From: Kiritimatiellia bacterium
GTDB taxonomy: Bacteria > Verrucomicrobiota > Kiritimatiellia > SLAD01
DNA length: 47,405 bases
Direction: 5' to 3'
NCBI GenBank assembly: GCA_007134735.1
Contig: SLKG01000015.1
Location: 1-47,405, forward strand
Shown here: in pieces, positions 8,485-17,790 of the stretch
Layout of the letters: the number at the start of each line of letters is the position of its first letter
Numbering within the stretch: position 1 is the stretch's first letter
Notes under the pieces: model-generated
The model's input: the letters and a program-made list of their open reading frames with translations, nothing else
The model's database searches: none
What the model was told of the DNA's origin: nothing
Position numbers and translations under genes: made by a program

Positions 8485-9582
8485 ATGAAGGTCGTGCTGT
8501 CGCACGACTGGCTGACGGGCATGCGCGGCGGAGAACGCGTATTGGAACTGCTGTGCGAAGGGTTCCCCGATGCGCCGATTCATACGATGATTCACGACCC
8601 GTCGAAAATATCACCGGTCATCAACCGGCACCCGGTTTCGGTTTCCGGTCTTCAGCGTGTTCCGGGCATTTTCAAGACGTACCGCTATTTTCTTCCTTTC
8701 TATCCCCGGATGATTGAACGGATGCAGCCGCCTCCGGCAGACTTGGTATTGAGTACCAGCCACTGCATTGCCAAGGGCCTCAAGCCGCCTCCCGGCGCCG
8801 GGCATCTCTGTTATTGTTTCACGCCGATGCGATATGCCTGGACGTTTTATGACGAATATTTCGGCCGGAACCCGCTGAAAAAAGCGGTGTTGCATCCGAT
8901 CCTTGCCCGGCTGCGCGACTGGGACCGGCGTGCGTCCGAACGCGTCGATCGTTTTGTCGCCATCAGCGAACATGTGCGCGAAAGAATCCGGACCTTCTAC
9001 GGGCGGGAAGCGGACGTGGTGTATCCTCCGGTTGACGTGGAACGGTGTACACCGGGGGAACCCGGTCATGACGGGTACGACCTGATCGTGTCGGCCCTGG
9101 TTCCGTACAAGCGGGTCGACCTGGCGGTGCAGGCATACAACCGGCTCCGATATCCGTTGAAGATTGTCGGCACGGGAACGGAATACGCATCACTGAGAAA
9201 GCAGGCGGGACCGGGAATACAGTTCCTCGGATGGCAAACGGATGAACAAATTGTGGATTGGTATCGGCGCTGCCGGTTCCTGATCTTCCCCGGCCAGGAG
9301 GATTTCGGGATTGTGCCGGTTGAGGCCATGGCCTGCGGCAAACCCGTGCTGGCTTTCGGTAAGGGCGGGGTACGGGAATCAGTACGGGACGGGCAAACCG
9401 GCCTGTTCTTCCATGAGCAGAGCGACACGGCGCTGTGTGAAACAATAGAACGCGCATCGTCCATGTCATGGGAGGCATCCGTCATACGGCGCCATGCCGA
9501 ACGGTTTGGAACGGATCGGTTTATCGACGGTCTTTCAAAAAGCATCCGGGTATGCCTGGAAGATCGGGGGGGTACCGGCTGA
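8485..9582 (+). CDS. GT4 glycosyltransferase, WbaZ-like (third of three)
   Basis: A 365-residue GT4 enzyme. The chosen ATG (8485) gives MKVVLSHDWLTGMRGGERVL, the standard start of WbaZ-type mannosyltransferases; an in-frame ATG at 8458 adds nine residues and has no ribosome site. CYCFTPMRYAWTFYDEYF near residue 110 is typical of this subgroup. LIVSALVPYKRVDLAVQAYN, FLGWQTDEQIVDWYRRCRFL, and FPGQEDFGIVPVEAMACGKP form the donor-binding half. It lies 87 bases after the second GT gene and probably belongs to the same exopolysaccharide or O-antigen-type pathway. No flippase or polymerase gene is in view. Confidence 0.88.
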   Translation: MKVVLSHDWLTGMRGGERVLELLCEGFPDAPIHTMIHDPSKISPVINRHPVSVSGLQRVPGIFKTYRYFLPFYPRMIERMQPPPADLVLSTSHCIAKGLKPPPGAGHLCYCFTPMRYAWTFYDEYFGRNPLKKAVLHPILARLRDWDRRASERVDRFVAISEHVRERIRTFYGREADVVYPPVDVERCTPGEPGHDGYDLIVSALVPYKRVDLAVQAYNRLRYPLKIVGTGTEYASLRKQAGPGIQFLGWQTDEQIVDWYRRCRFLIFPGQEDFGIVPVEAMACGKPVLAFGKGGVRESVRDGQTGLFFHEQSDTALCETIERASSMSWEASVIRRHAERFGTDRFIDGLSKSIRVCLEDRGGTG

Positions 9583-9657
9583 ATAAGCTTTTCACGATCG
9601 GACGGACGGTTACAATCGGGGACATGGTCCAAAGGCCCGGGCCAAGAGGGACGAGCA

Positions 9658-11262
9658 GTGAATAGGAGCAAGGAATATCCTGAACACGAACGCACGCCAT
9701 CCAAGCCGGCGCACGCGGATGGAAACCGGGATCAACAGGCTTCGGAAACCCAGATACACGTGTATCAAGCCGGGAGCACCTTGCGGGAGGCGCTGGATCG
9801 GTTTGAATCCGTTCTGGAGAACACGCCCCACGTAGCCATCCAGGGTTTCGACCGGGAGGGCGTCATACAGCACTGGAATCCGGCGTGCACAACGCTTTAC
9901 GGGTATTCGCGACAAGAGGCCATGGGACAACGGCTGCAGGATCTTTTGCTCGAAGGAGAGGAGAAAGAGATATTCAAACAGGTCCTGGATACCATCTGGC
10001 GCACGGGTCGCGCGTCTCCCTTGCAGGAGTGGAAGGTCATTGCCAAAAACGGGGAGCCGCATTGGGTGTATTCAACCATGTTTCCCATTTTTGAAAAACA
10101 ACGCGTGTCCGAAGTTTTCGCCATGGATGTGGACATCACCGAACAACAGCGGGCCGTAGCGGCGCTCCGACAACAGGAAATGGAAAACCAGGCGGTAATA
10201 AGCGCCATTCCGGACCTTGTATTTCTCTTTGACCGCGAAGGACGGTATCTGCGCTATCATGCCCCGAAAGAAGAATTGCTGTATGCCCCCCCGGAAAAGT
10301 TTCTCGGTCGTACCGTGGATGAAGTGCTTCCTCAAGACGTGGCGAACGCTTTCCATCATCATGCCGACCGGGTGCTCAGCACCGGAAAAACACAGGTGTT
10401 CGAGTACGAACTCGAGATACATAATGAAGTTAAAATATTTGAAGCGCGCATGGTCCGGTACAAGGCGGATGAGGCGTTGGCCGTGGTTCGCGATATCAGC
10501 CTGCGCCGGTATCTGGAAACGGAACGCCTGAAAGCCCAGCGGCTGGAATCGTTGGGGATCATGGCCGGCGGAATCGCGCACGATTTCAACAACCTGCTTA
10601 CCGCCATACTGGGTAACATCTCCCTGCTTCGCTTCTCCGGAAGCGCTTCGGACAAGCAGGTGAACGAATGCATTGACGAAGCGGAAAAAGCCTGCATGCG
10701 GGCAGGCTTGTTGACCCGTCAGCTGTTAACCTTTTCGCGCGGCGGCGCACCGGTTCGAGAGATCATATCGATTGAAGCGCTGGTACAATCCGCGCTGGAG
10801 GTGTCCCCTCGCCGGGAAGGACTGCAATACGATTGCGCCGTGCCGAAAAACCTGTGGCCGGTGTTCGCGGATCCCATTCAAATGGGACAGGTATTGATGA
10901 ATATACTGGTGAATGCCGTGGAAGCCATGCCGGATAAAGGACACATAAAAATTCGCGCCGCAAACATCCGATTGAAAGATAAGTCCGAGGTACCGCTTCC
11001 ACCGGGCCGGTATATCGAGTTATGCATCGACGACGAGGGTGTGGGGATTCCTGAAAAGAATCTGGTTCACATATTCGATCCCTTTTTCAGCACCAAGGAT
11101 ACCGGACATGGGCTGGGATTGGCCATATGCTATTCCATCGTTCAGAAACACGGGGGCCATCTTCGCGTCCGGTCCCGCGAGGGCGATGGCACATCTATGT
11201 GTGTATACCTTCCGGCGGCAAAGTCCGAACCGGAAAACAACCGGCTGAAAGATGAGGAATAA
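9658..11262 (+). CDS. PAS-PAS sensor histidine kinase
   Basis: A 534-residue soluble kinase with no membrane segment. A PAS domain spans about residues 45-165 (VAIQGFDREGVIQHWNPACT ... GYSRQEAMGQRLQDLL), a second about 180-285 (VISAIPDLVFLFDREGRYLR). The H box GIAHDFNNLLTAILGN has its phospho-acceptor His near 308, the N box is MNILVNAVEAMPDKG near 415, and the G boxes are DDEGVGIPEKN and DTGHGLGLAICYSIV. The HDFNN form is typical of kinases of the PAS-NtrB-like class. It starts with GTG, seven bases after AGAGGG. No receiver or partner regulator lies beside it. Its end overlaps the ROK gene by 11 bases, so the two are co-translated. Confidence 0.88.
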   Translation: MNRSKEYPEHERTPSKPAHADGNRDQQASETQIHVYQAGSTLREALDRFESVLENTPHVAIQGFDREGVIQHWNPACTTLYGYSRQEAMGQRLQDLLLEGEEKEIFKQVLDTIWRTGRASPLQEWKVIAKNGEPHWVYSTMFPIFEKQRVSEVFAMDVDITEQQRAVAALRQQEMENQAVISAIPDLVFLFDREGRYLRYHAPKEELLYAPPEKFLGRTVDEVLPQDVANAFHHHADRVLSTGKTQVFEYELEIHNEVKIFEARMVRYKADEALAVVRDISLRRYLETERLKAQRLESLGIMAGGIAHDFNNLLTAILGNISLLRFSGSASDKQVNECIDEAEKACMRAGLLTRQLLTFSRGGAPVREIISIEALVQSALEVSPRREGLQYDCAVPKNLWPVFADPIQMGQVLMNILVNAVEAMPDKGHIKIRAANIRLKDKSEVPLPPGRYIELCIDDEGVGIPEKNLVHIFDPFFSTKDTGHGLGLAICYSIVQKHGGHLRVRSREGDGTSMCVYLPAAKSEPENNRLKDEE

Positions 11263-12238
11263 CACCAAACCAGAAAACGGGGCCCCCTTGGCCGCGGGAA
11301 TCGATTTCGGCGGGACCTCCATCAAAATGGCCCTGGTGGACCGGAACGGGGGTATCCGATCCCGCAAAACGATTCCTACCCGGAACCTGGCCGATCGCCG
11401 GGCCGGGCTGGATGCCATGGCGGGGGGGATCGAGGAACTCAAATCCGCCGCCGGTCTCACGCCCGCCGACCCGATCGCCGGCGTGGGTATCGGCGTTCCG
11501 GGTTTCGTGGATTTTGAACGCGGTCACATTCATGTCCTCGTGAATGTGCCCGGATGGGACGATGTTCCTCTGCGCGCATTAATGGAAGAACGCTTATCCC
11601 TTGCGGTACGTGTCGACAACGATGTGAACGTGATGGCGCTGGGTGAATGCACGTACGGCGCCGGAAAAAACTTCGAACACGCGCTTTTTGTGACACTGGG
11701 AACAGGCGTGGGCGGAGCACTCCTGCTGGACGGACGGATCTATCGGGGAGCGCATTCCATGGCCGGGGAAATCGGCCATATGTCCATCGACATGAACGGG
11801 GTTGACTCGCCCATGGGCCGGGGGGGGCTGGAACAATACATCGGGAACCGACGCATCATCGAACGCGCTCAAACCTTGATGAAAGGAGAACCGTCCTCCG
11901 TGCTCCATACCTGGTGTGAGGGCGATCCCGGACGCGTGACCCCGCAGATGATTCAGAAGGCCGCCGAGGAAGATGACCGCGTCGGCCTTGACGTGTACGA
12001 TTTTGTGGCCGAGTGCCTGTCCACCGCATTTGCGTCCACGGCGTACCTGATTCAACCGCAAGCGATTATTATCGGCGGCGGTATCGGATTGAGCGGGCGC
12101 GTCCTGTTCGACCCCCTCCGCCGGCACCTTGAAGAACGGCTGCACCGCGACTTCTTCTCACGGCTGGAAATCACGCCTGCAATCCTCGGTAACGATGCGG
12201 GCGTGATCGGCGGAGCCTCCCTGGCACGGCAGGCCTGA
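11252..12238 (+). CDS. ROK family sugar kinase lacking the zinc motif
   Basis: A 328-residue ROK (repressor, ORF, kinase) protein without a DNA-binding domain, hence probably a cytoplasmic glucokinase or related hexose kinase. GIDFGGTSIKMALVDRNG (phosphate 1 loop) starts near residue 16. VGIGVPGFVDFERG follows, then DNDVNVMALGE with the catalytic Asp, LGTGVGGALLLDG, and GEIGHMSID with the substrate-binding His. The usual zinc motif CxCGxxGCLE is replaced by DSPMGRGGLE, so all three cysteines are gone. It begins inside the end of the kinase gene. Confidence 0.85.
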   Translation: MRNNTKPENGAPLAAGIDFGGTSIKMALVDRNGGIRSRKTIPTRNLADRRAGLDAMAGGIEELKSAAGLTPADPIAGVGIGVPGFVDFERGHIHVLVNVPGWDDVPLRALMEERLSLAVRVDNDVNVMALGECTYGAGKNFEHALFVTLGTGVGGALLLDGRIYRGAHSMAGEIGHMSIDMNGVDSPMGRGGLEQYIGNRRIIERAQTLMKGEPSSVLHTWCEGDPGRVTPQMIQKAAEEDDRVGLDVYDFVAECLSTAFASTAYLIQPQAIIIGGGIGLSGRVLFDPLRRHLEERLHRDFFSRLEITPAILGNDAGVIGGASLARQA

Positions 12239-12388
12239 GCGCATAGCCGCGCGCTGAATGATAATCTTCAAAGGGATTTCCGAATGGACGCTATACCTTC
12301 TGCGTAGCGGCAGGTGGGTCATGTTTCAAACAAAGATTCGTGTGGTTCGGGAAGCGTCTATGATACCCTGCGTCAAACGGAGCGTGTT

Positions 12389-13612
12389 TTGTTCAACTGG
12401 AAACGCAATCTGATCTTCATCTGGCTGTCCCAGTTTATCTCAATCATGGGATTCACCTTCGCCGTACCGTTCGCGCCGTATTACATCCAGGATCTCGGCG
12501 TGGACGATCCCGTTCAACTCAAAATCTGGGTGGCGTTATTCGCGGCGGCCACGCCGTTGTCGCTCGCGCTGGTCTCGCCGATCTGGGGCGCGGCGGCGGA
12601 CCGGTACGGCCGGAGGTTGATGCTCCTGCGCGCCAACCTCGGCGCCGCGCTGGTGCTGGCATTAATGGGCGGGGTTCGCAGCGTGGAGGCGCTTGTGACC
12701 CTGCGCCTGTTGCAGGGGGCGTTGACCGGCACGTTCACCGCGGCGCAAACCATGGTGGCCGTGCAGGCGCCGGATGAGCGCAGCGGCGCCGCACTCGGTT
12801 CGTTGAGCGCGGCCGTGTTTTCCGGCGCGATGGTTGGCGCGTTTCTCGGCGGATGGTTTGCTTCGTTGTACGGGTATCGCGTGGCCTACTATGTATCGGC
12901 CTGTTTCCTGTTTGTCTCGTTTCTGCTCGTGCTGTTTGGAACACGCGAGATGCCGGAGCCGGCGGAGAAACCCGGCGAGGAATCGGCGGAACCCCCTCCG
13001 AGCGGCTGGTCGCGTTTCCGGTTCGCCCTGCCGATCCTGGTCTTACTCGCCATGATCGCGGGTGTGCGTCATTTCGATCTGCCCATGATGCCGTTGCTGG
13101 TGCAGGAGATCCACGGCAAGGAGGGTGTTTCGTTCTGGGCGGGCCTGTTGTTCGCGATCAGCGGAATCGCCGGACTGCTGGCGGGCTTCATCCTGGGACG
13201 GATGGCGGACCGGGTGCACCCTTCGCGTATTGGGAAATTGACCGCCATCGGCGCGGGTTTGATGATGATTCCCCAGGGTCTCGCCCAAAGCCTCCCCGTG
13301 CTGTTTTCCGCGCGGTTCGCGATGATGTTCTGCTCGGGGGGGCTCGAACCGGTAATCCAGATCTGGCTGGCAAAGGTAACGCCCAAGAACAGCCGGGGTT
13401 TCATTTTCGGCTGGGCCAGTTCGGCGCGTTCCATCGGATGGGTCGTGGCCCCCCTGATAAGCGGGGTGATCGCCGCCGGCTTCAACGTCCGCATGATCTA
13501 TTTTGTCGGCGCCGTCCTGTTTCTGCTCCTCATACCCATTATTGCCTGGGCCATCCGCCACATGCCGCGGGAGGAACACAACGAGCCCGCCCCCGAAATG
13601 GATGCCCTTTGA
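12389..13612 (+). CDS. Major facilitator superfamily transporter
   Basis: A 12-helix inner-membrane transporter of about 407 residues. The loop motif AAADRYGRRLMLLRANL between helices 2 and 3 is the MFS signature. GRMADRVHPSRIGKL is its repeat in the second half. A charged linker (EMPEPAEKPGEESAEPPPSG) separates the halves. It resembles drug-efflux (DHA1-type) exporters, but substrate is unknown. The start is uncertain: the frame opens with a GTG at 12314, yet family members begin just before WKRNLIFIWLSQF. A TTG at 12389 has GGAG six bases before it, so I chose that. Confidence 0.82.
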   Translation: MFNWKRNLIFIWLSQFISIMGFTFAVPFAPYYIQDLGVDDPVQLKIWVALFAAATPLSLALVSPIWGAAADRYGRRLMLLRANLGAALVLALMGGVRSVEALVTLRLLQGALTGTFTAAQTMVAVQAPDERSGAALGSLSAAVFSGAMVGAFLGGWFASLYGYRVAYYVSACFLFVSFLLVLFGTREMPEPAEKPGEESAEPPPSGWSRFRFALPILVLLAMIAGVRHFDLPMMPLLVQEIHGKEGVSFWAGLLFAISGIAGLLAGFILGRMADRVHPSRIGKLTAIGAGLMMIPQGLAQSLPVLFSARFAMMFCSGGLEPVIQIWLAKVTPKNSRGFIFGWASSARSIGWVVAPLISGVIAAGFNVRMIYFVGAVLFLLLIPIIAWAIRHMPREEHNEPAPEMDAL

Positions 13613-13816
13613 TCTTACAAGCGGGGCACAACGGCATGATTACCGGATTAGCGGAGGCCTTGACCGCCCGCAAGGACCATGGGCCCGGGTCCGTCCCAAT
13701 CGACGGGTATTCTCATAGGAAGAATAACGACTAAACGCTCAGCGCCGTTATAAGGCATCGCCCCAGTCGGACCCTGGGCGCCCGCCGCGCCGACACCAAC
13801 CCGTACGAGGCGCCCC

Positions 13817-13845
13817 TTGACTTGTCGCCGAGCGGTCGGTATCTT
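13817..13845 (+). promoter_or_regulatory. Candidate promoter of the iron-transport operon
   Basis: TTGACT (13817-13822), a 17-base spacer and TATCTT (13840-13845) form a plausible sigma70 promoter. The expected transcription start is near 13852, immediately before the AT-rich motif at 13859-13868 that recurs near the metalloregulator gene. Confidence 0.45.
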
Positions 13846-13858
13846 GGGGTGGTTTGTA

Positions 13859-13868
13859 TATATAACAT
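13859..13868 (+). promoter_or_regulatory. Possible metalloregulator operator, copy 1 (TATATAACAT)
   Basis: The 10-mer TATATAACAT lies just downstream of the candidate promoter of the iron ABC operon. Its exact reverse complement ATGTTATATA occurs at 17732-17741 before the DtxR-like gene, with a shorter ATGTTATA at 17768-17775. Position fits repression by that regulator. Binding is inference. Confidence 0.3.
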
Positions 13869-13902
13869 TTGTTCTATTTAGCATTCATATACAGGGATGG
13901 GA

Positions 13903-14982
13903 ATGCGGTTACAGCACGGAACATCACATATGGCATATCACGGGGATCGTGCATCCCGGATCGGCGTTGCCGTTCGCCCTTTTCGTTGGCTATCGGCGTT
14001 GGCCGTGGTCGCGGTCCCGTTGTTCCTGCTTTCCGGGTGCGGGCCGGGGCATCGCCCCGGCGAAGCGGAAACCCTTATTGTCTATTCGGGTCGAAGCGAG
14101 CCGTTGATCCAACCCCTGATCGATGTGTACCGGGAACAGACGGGGGTGGACGTACGGGTCCGGTACGGGCAAACAGCGGAAATGGCCGCCACGATTCTGG
14201 AGGAAGGTCGCCACAGCCCGGCCGATATCCTGTTCGCGCAGGATGCCGGCGCGCTCGGCGCGCTGGCCCGAGAAAACCGGCTGATCCCCCTCCCCGCCGA
14301 CTTGCTGGACCGCGTGGACCCGCGCTTTCGTTCTCCGGACGGCGTTTGGGTCGGGGTCTCCGGCCGGGCGCGCGTCGTGGTCTACAATCCCCGCCGCCTA
14401 TCCCCGCAGGAACTGCCGGCATCGGTTGACGGATTGCTCGATCCGGCCTGGCGCGGACGTATCGGGTGGGCGCCGCCGAACGGATCGTTTCAGGCCTTCG
14501 TCACGGCCATGCGGATGACACGCGGAGAATCCGCCGCCCAAACCTGGTTGCTCGGCATGCGCGATAATCGCACCCGTAATTACGCGCGCAACACGCCCAT
14601 ACTATTCGCCGTAGCATCCGGGGAAATCGATGTGGGCCTCTCCAATCATTATTACGCGCATCAACTAATCCGGGAACGCGGCGATGAATTCCCTGTCCGA
14701 AATCATTACCTGGATGAAACGCTGGTCAACATCGCCGGCGTGGCTATTGTCAACACGTCCCCGAACCGCGATCAAGCCGAGGCCTTCATCCGGTTCCTGT
14801 TGGAACCCGAAGCCCAGGCCTATTTCACACACGAAACCTTCGAGTACCCGCTTGCCCGGGAGATAGAGCCGAACCCGGCGCTTCCACCCTTGCGGGACCT
14901 TCAAACCCCCGATCTGGATTTGAGCAATCTGGACGATCTGGACGGTACCTTGCGATTGTTGATGGAATTGAATCTTCTGTAG
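13903..14982 (+). CDS. fbpA: Fe(III) ABC transporter substrate-binding lipoprotein
   Basis: An extracytoplasmic iron-binding protein of about 359 residues. A hydrophobic signal segment ends in the lipobox LLSGC, so it is probably lipid-anchored. The mature part follows the FbpA/AfuA family: TLIVYSGRSEPLIQPLIDVY, then PADILFAQDAGALGAL, GVSGRARVVVYNPRRL, WAPPNGSFQAFVTAMRM, and SNHYYAHQLIRERG, where paired tyrosines bind ferric iron in the family. Two ATGs compete; AGGG (13893-13896) is one base from 13897 but six from 13903, so I chose 13903. It leads an operon with its permease and ATPase and is probably iron-regulated. Confidence 0.87.
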   Translation: MRLQHGTSHMAYHGDRASRIGVAVRPFRWLSALAVVAVPLFLLSGCGPGHRPGEAETLIVYSGRSEPLIQPLIDVYREQTGVDVRVRYGQTAEMAATILEEGRHSPADILFAQDAGALGALARENRLIPLPADLLDRVDPRFRSPDGVWVGVSGRARVVVYNPRRLSPQELPASVDGLLDPAWRGRIGWAPPNGSFQAFVTAMRMTRGESAAQTWLLGMRDNRTRNYARNTPILFAVASGEIDVGLSNHYYAHQLIRERGDEFPVRNHYLDETLVNIAGVAIVNTSPNRDQAEAFIRFLLEPEAQAYFTHETFEYPLAREIEPNPALPPLRDLQTPDLDLSNLDDLDGTLRLLMELNLL

Positions 14983-15041
14983 GAGAGGAACGCCGGGATC
15001 CTCGTTCCGGCAATCCTAGCCACATGACCGGAGCCCGCACC

Positions 15042-16637
15042 ATGGACATACCGATGACGACGCATAGGCGTGCGGGGCGGCGACGACCGCCCCCGGCACT
15101 TACCTTCATGGCGGGTGCGATGGCCGCCGCCATGTTATTGCCGCTCGTTTACCTTTTGATCCGAACCATCGAGCTCGGGCCAGGCGCCGTCGAAATACTC
15201 CTCCGCCCCCGTACCGCGCGTGTCTTTCTGTCCACGGCGGCCTTGGCCGCGGCCGTCACAACGAGCGCCACGATGATCGGTGTGACCCTGGCGTGGCTAA
15301 CCACCCGTGCGGCCCTGCCGGGACGCCGGTTCTGGGCGACGGTCACCTGCCTCCCCCTTGTCCTGCCGTCTTATGTCGGCGCCTTCGCGCTCGTGGGCGC
15401 GCTGGGCCCCACCGGTATGCTGCAAAGCCTGTTGCAGCCGTTCGGAGTCGAGCGGCTGCCCTCGATATACGGCTTTCCCGGTGCGTGGCTCGCATTAACG
15501 CTGTTCACGTACCCCTACGTTCAACTCAGCGTACGGGCGGGCTTGCGCGGATTGGATCCGAGCATCGAGGAAGCGGCCCGCAGTCTCGGCCGCGACCGTC
15601 GGCGGGTTTTCCTGGAAATCACGCTCCCGCATCTTCGCCCTTCGATTCACGCCGGCGCCCTGCTTGTGGCCCTTTATACGTTGAGCGACTTCGGCGCCGT
15701 CTCGATCCTCCAGTTCAATTCCTTCACCCGCGCCATTTATGTGCAATACACCTCGGCGCTCGATCGCGGCGCCGCCGCCGTGCTGGCCCTGCTGCTTGTG
15801 TTGTTGACGTATGCGATTCTGACGTTTGAGTATCGTCTCCGGGGACGGGCTTTGTACTATCGAAGCAGCGCAGGTTCGAAACGCGCGCCCGCCCTGGTTC
15901 CCCTCGGCCGATGGCGCCTTCCCGCCCTCGGAGGCGTATCCCTGATCTCGCTTCTCGCGCTGGGCGTTCCCCTGATCGTTACCGGATACTGGCTCACGCA
16001 CGGATGGATGTCGGGGGAACGGTTCACGCCCCACGCAGACATCGTTTTCAATTCCGTACTGGTATCCGCCCAAGCCGCCGCGGCGGGCGTGCTCGCGGCA
16101 CTGCCGATCGTGATGCTGGCCGTTCGGTATCCGGGCGCATTCAGCCGGGGTTGCGAGCGGTGCGCGTATATCGCGCACGCCCTGCCCGGCATCGCCGTGG
16201 CTCTCGCCCTGGTATTTTTCGGAGCGCGCTATGCGCCGTGGCTGTACCAGTCGCGCCGGATGCTGGTCTTGTCCTATGTGATCCTTTTTCTCCCGCTGGC
16301 CATGGGCAGCCTGCGCGCATCCCTGTTGCAAATGAGCCCGCGGCTGGAGGAGGCGGGACGCATCCTCGGCCGCTCATCCCGGTCCGTGCTGACTTCCGTG
16401 ACCCTGCCCTTGATGCGACCGGGAATCTTCATGGGGCTGTCCCTGGTGTTTTTGAACGCCATGAAGGAATTGCCGGCCACCCTGATTCTCGGGCCGACGG
16501 GCTTTCACACCCTGGCTACCCGCATCTGGGGCGCCACCGAAGAAGCCTTTTTCGCGCGCGCGGCGGCGCCCGTGCTGATCCTCGTCTTCGTGTCGGCGCT
16601 CTCGTTATGGATTCTGTTCAAGCACGAGGAGGAATGA
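15042..16637 (+). CDS. fbpB: Fe(III) ABC transporter permease (two fused permease domains)
   Basis: An inner-membrane permease of about 531 residues containing two tandem binding-protein-dependent transport domains, as normal for FbpB. Each has its EAA loop that docks the ATPase: EEAARSLGRDRRRVFLEITL near residue 185 and EEAGRILGRSSRSVLTSVTL near 450. About twelve membrane segments are visible. An ATG at 15024 is in frame, but GGAG (15029-15032) is spaced nine bases from the ATG at 15042. The stop overlaps the ATPase start as ATGA, giving translational coupling. Confidence 0.87.
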   Translation: MDIPMTTHRRAGRRRPPPALTFMAGAMAAAMLLPLVYLLIRTIELGPGAVEILLRPRTARVFLSTAALAAAVTTSATMIGVTLAWLTTRAALPGRRFWATVTCLPLVLPSYVGAFALVGALGPTGMLQSLLQPFGVERLPSIYGFPGAWLALTLFTYPYVQLSVRAGLRGLDPSIEEAARSLGRDRRRVFLEITLPHLRPSIHAGALLVALYTLSDFGAVSILQFNSFTRAIYVQYTSALDRGAAAVLALLLVLLTYAILTFEYRLRGRALYYRSSAGSKRAPALVPLGRWRLPALGGVSLISLLALGVPLIVTGYWLTHGWMSGERFTPHADIVFNSVLVSAQAAAAGVLAALPIVMLAVRYPGAFSRGCERCAYIAHALPGIAVALALVFFGARYAPWLYQSRRMLVLSYVILFLPLAMGSLRASLLQMSPRLEEAGRILGRSSRSVLTSVTLPLMRPGIFMGLSLVFLNAMKELPATLILGPTGFHTLATRIWGATEEAFFARAAAPVLILVFVSALSLWILFKHEEE

Positions 16638-17701
16638 AAAGCCAAGCACAACCACGGAAGTATGCAATCCGCTGTCGGAATCTCTGCAAGAGCTACGGGG
16701 ATGTCTCCGCTGTGACCGGGGTCGATCTCGATGTGACGGAGGGCCGGTTTCTCGCCCTGCTCGGTCCGAGCGGCTGCGGGAAAACCACCGCACTACGGTT
16801 GATCGCGGGATTGGAAACGCCGGACCGCGGCACAGTGACGGTCGGATCGCGCACGGTGACGGCACCGGGCCTCCACGTGGCGCCGGAACAACGCCGAGTC
16901 GGCATGGTGTTCCAGGAATACGCGCTGTTTCCACACCTCAACGTGGAGGACAATACGGCCTTCGGCTTGTCCGACCGGGACCGATCGGGTCCTCGCACGC
17001 ATGACGTGCTGGCCCTGGTAGGCCTGGAGGGCGTCAAGAATCGCATGCCGCACGAACTCTCCGGCGGCCAACAGCAACGGGTGGCGCTCGCCCGGGCGCT
17101 CGCGCCGCGGCCCGACGTGATCCTACTGGACGAACCGTTCTCAAACCTGGACGCCGGCATGCGCGTGCGCCTGCGCAACGAGGTCCGACACATCCTGCGG
17201 GCGGCGGAAACGACGGCGGTATTCGTAACACATGACCAGGAGGAGGCCTTGAGCCTCGCGGATGAAATTGCCGTCATGATCGACGGATGTATCGTACAAG
17301 CCGATACCCCCGAACGATTATACCGCCGCCCGGCCTCGCATCGCGTGGCGATCTTTCTGGGAGATGCCAATTTCCTTCCGGGCCGGGCGCGGGGCGATTT
17401 CGCGGAATGCGAGCTCGGTTGCCTGCCGCTGCAGGAAGCCGCAAACGGTGAGATCGAAATAATGTTTCGCCCCGAGGACCTCGAACTGATTGCTGACGAA
17501 AACGGGCCGGGAATCATCACGGAACGCGAATATTTCGGACACGATCAGTTGTTGGAAATCCGGCTCCAGGGCGGAACCGTGCTCAAAAGCCGCCTCGTCG
17601 GTTGCTGTCGCGGATTGCATGAAGGCACACGGGTCCGGGTCCGCGTAAGTCATCCCGTGGCGGCGTATCCGAAATCGTTCGCAGGAACACAGCGCCCTTG
17701 A
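16634..17701 (+). CDS. fbpC: Fe(III) ABC transporter ATP-binding protein
   Basis: A 355-residue cytoplasmic ATPase that powers ferric iron import through the upstream permease. Walker A GPSGCGKTT lies near residue 44, the Q loop is MVFQEYALFPHLNV, the signature LSGGQQQRVALARAL is near 142, Walker B is VILLDEPFSNLDA near 163, and the switch His is in FVTHDQEEALSLAD. The C-terminal 110 residues form a TOBE-like regulatory domain (MFRPEDLELI ... VRVRVSHPVAAYP). Start and coupling are given by the ATGA overlap preceded by GAGGAGG. It closes the iron operon; the metalloregulator follows after 89 bases. Confidence 0.92.
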   Translation: MKSQAQPRKYAIRCRNLCKSYGDVSAVTGVDLDVTEGRFLALLGPSGCGKTTALRLIAGLETPDRGTVTVGSRTVTAPGLHVAPEQRRVGMVFQEYALFPHLNVEDNTAFGLSDRDRSGPRTHDVLALVGLEGVKNRMPHELSGGQQQRVALARALAPRPDVILLDEPFSNLDAGMRVRLRNEVRHILRAAETTAVFVTHDQEEALSLADEIAVMIDGCIVQADTPERLYRRPASHRVAIFLGDANFLPGRARGDFAECELGCLPLQEAANGEIEIMFRPEDLELIADENGPGIITEREYFGHDQLLEIRLQGGTVLKSRLVGCCRGLHEGTRVRVRVSHPVAAYPKSFAGTQRP

Positions 17702-17731
17702 CTCGTTTTTCGTTCCCCCCTTAAGGCCTTG

Positions 17732-17775
17732 ATGTTATATACGTAAAACAAGGGGACGGGTTCGGCAATGTTATA
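17732..17775 (+). promoter_or_regulatory. Possible metalloregulator operators, copies 2 and 3 (ATGTTATA)
   Basis: ATGTTATATA (17732-17741) and ATGTTATA (17768-17775) precede the DtxR-like gene, the second touching its GAGGAGG ribosome site. The longer copy is the reverse complement of the motif at the iron operon promoter. This suggests autoregulation plus control of the transporter, but no binding evidence exists here. Confidence 0.3.
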
Positions 17776-17790
17776 GAGGAGGATACGATC

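Noticed and set aside
13740-13790. Hairpin CCCAG / CTGGG after the MFS gene as a terminator
   Set aside because: Five-base stem only, with no T tract on either strand.
15911-16633. Long upstream extension of the fbpC frame
   Set aside because: It overlaps fbpB entirely in another frame. The ATGA junction with a GAGGAGG site and the family N-terminus place the start at 16634.
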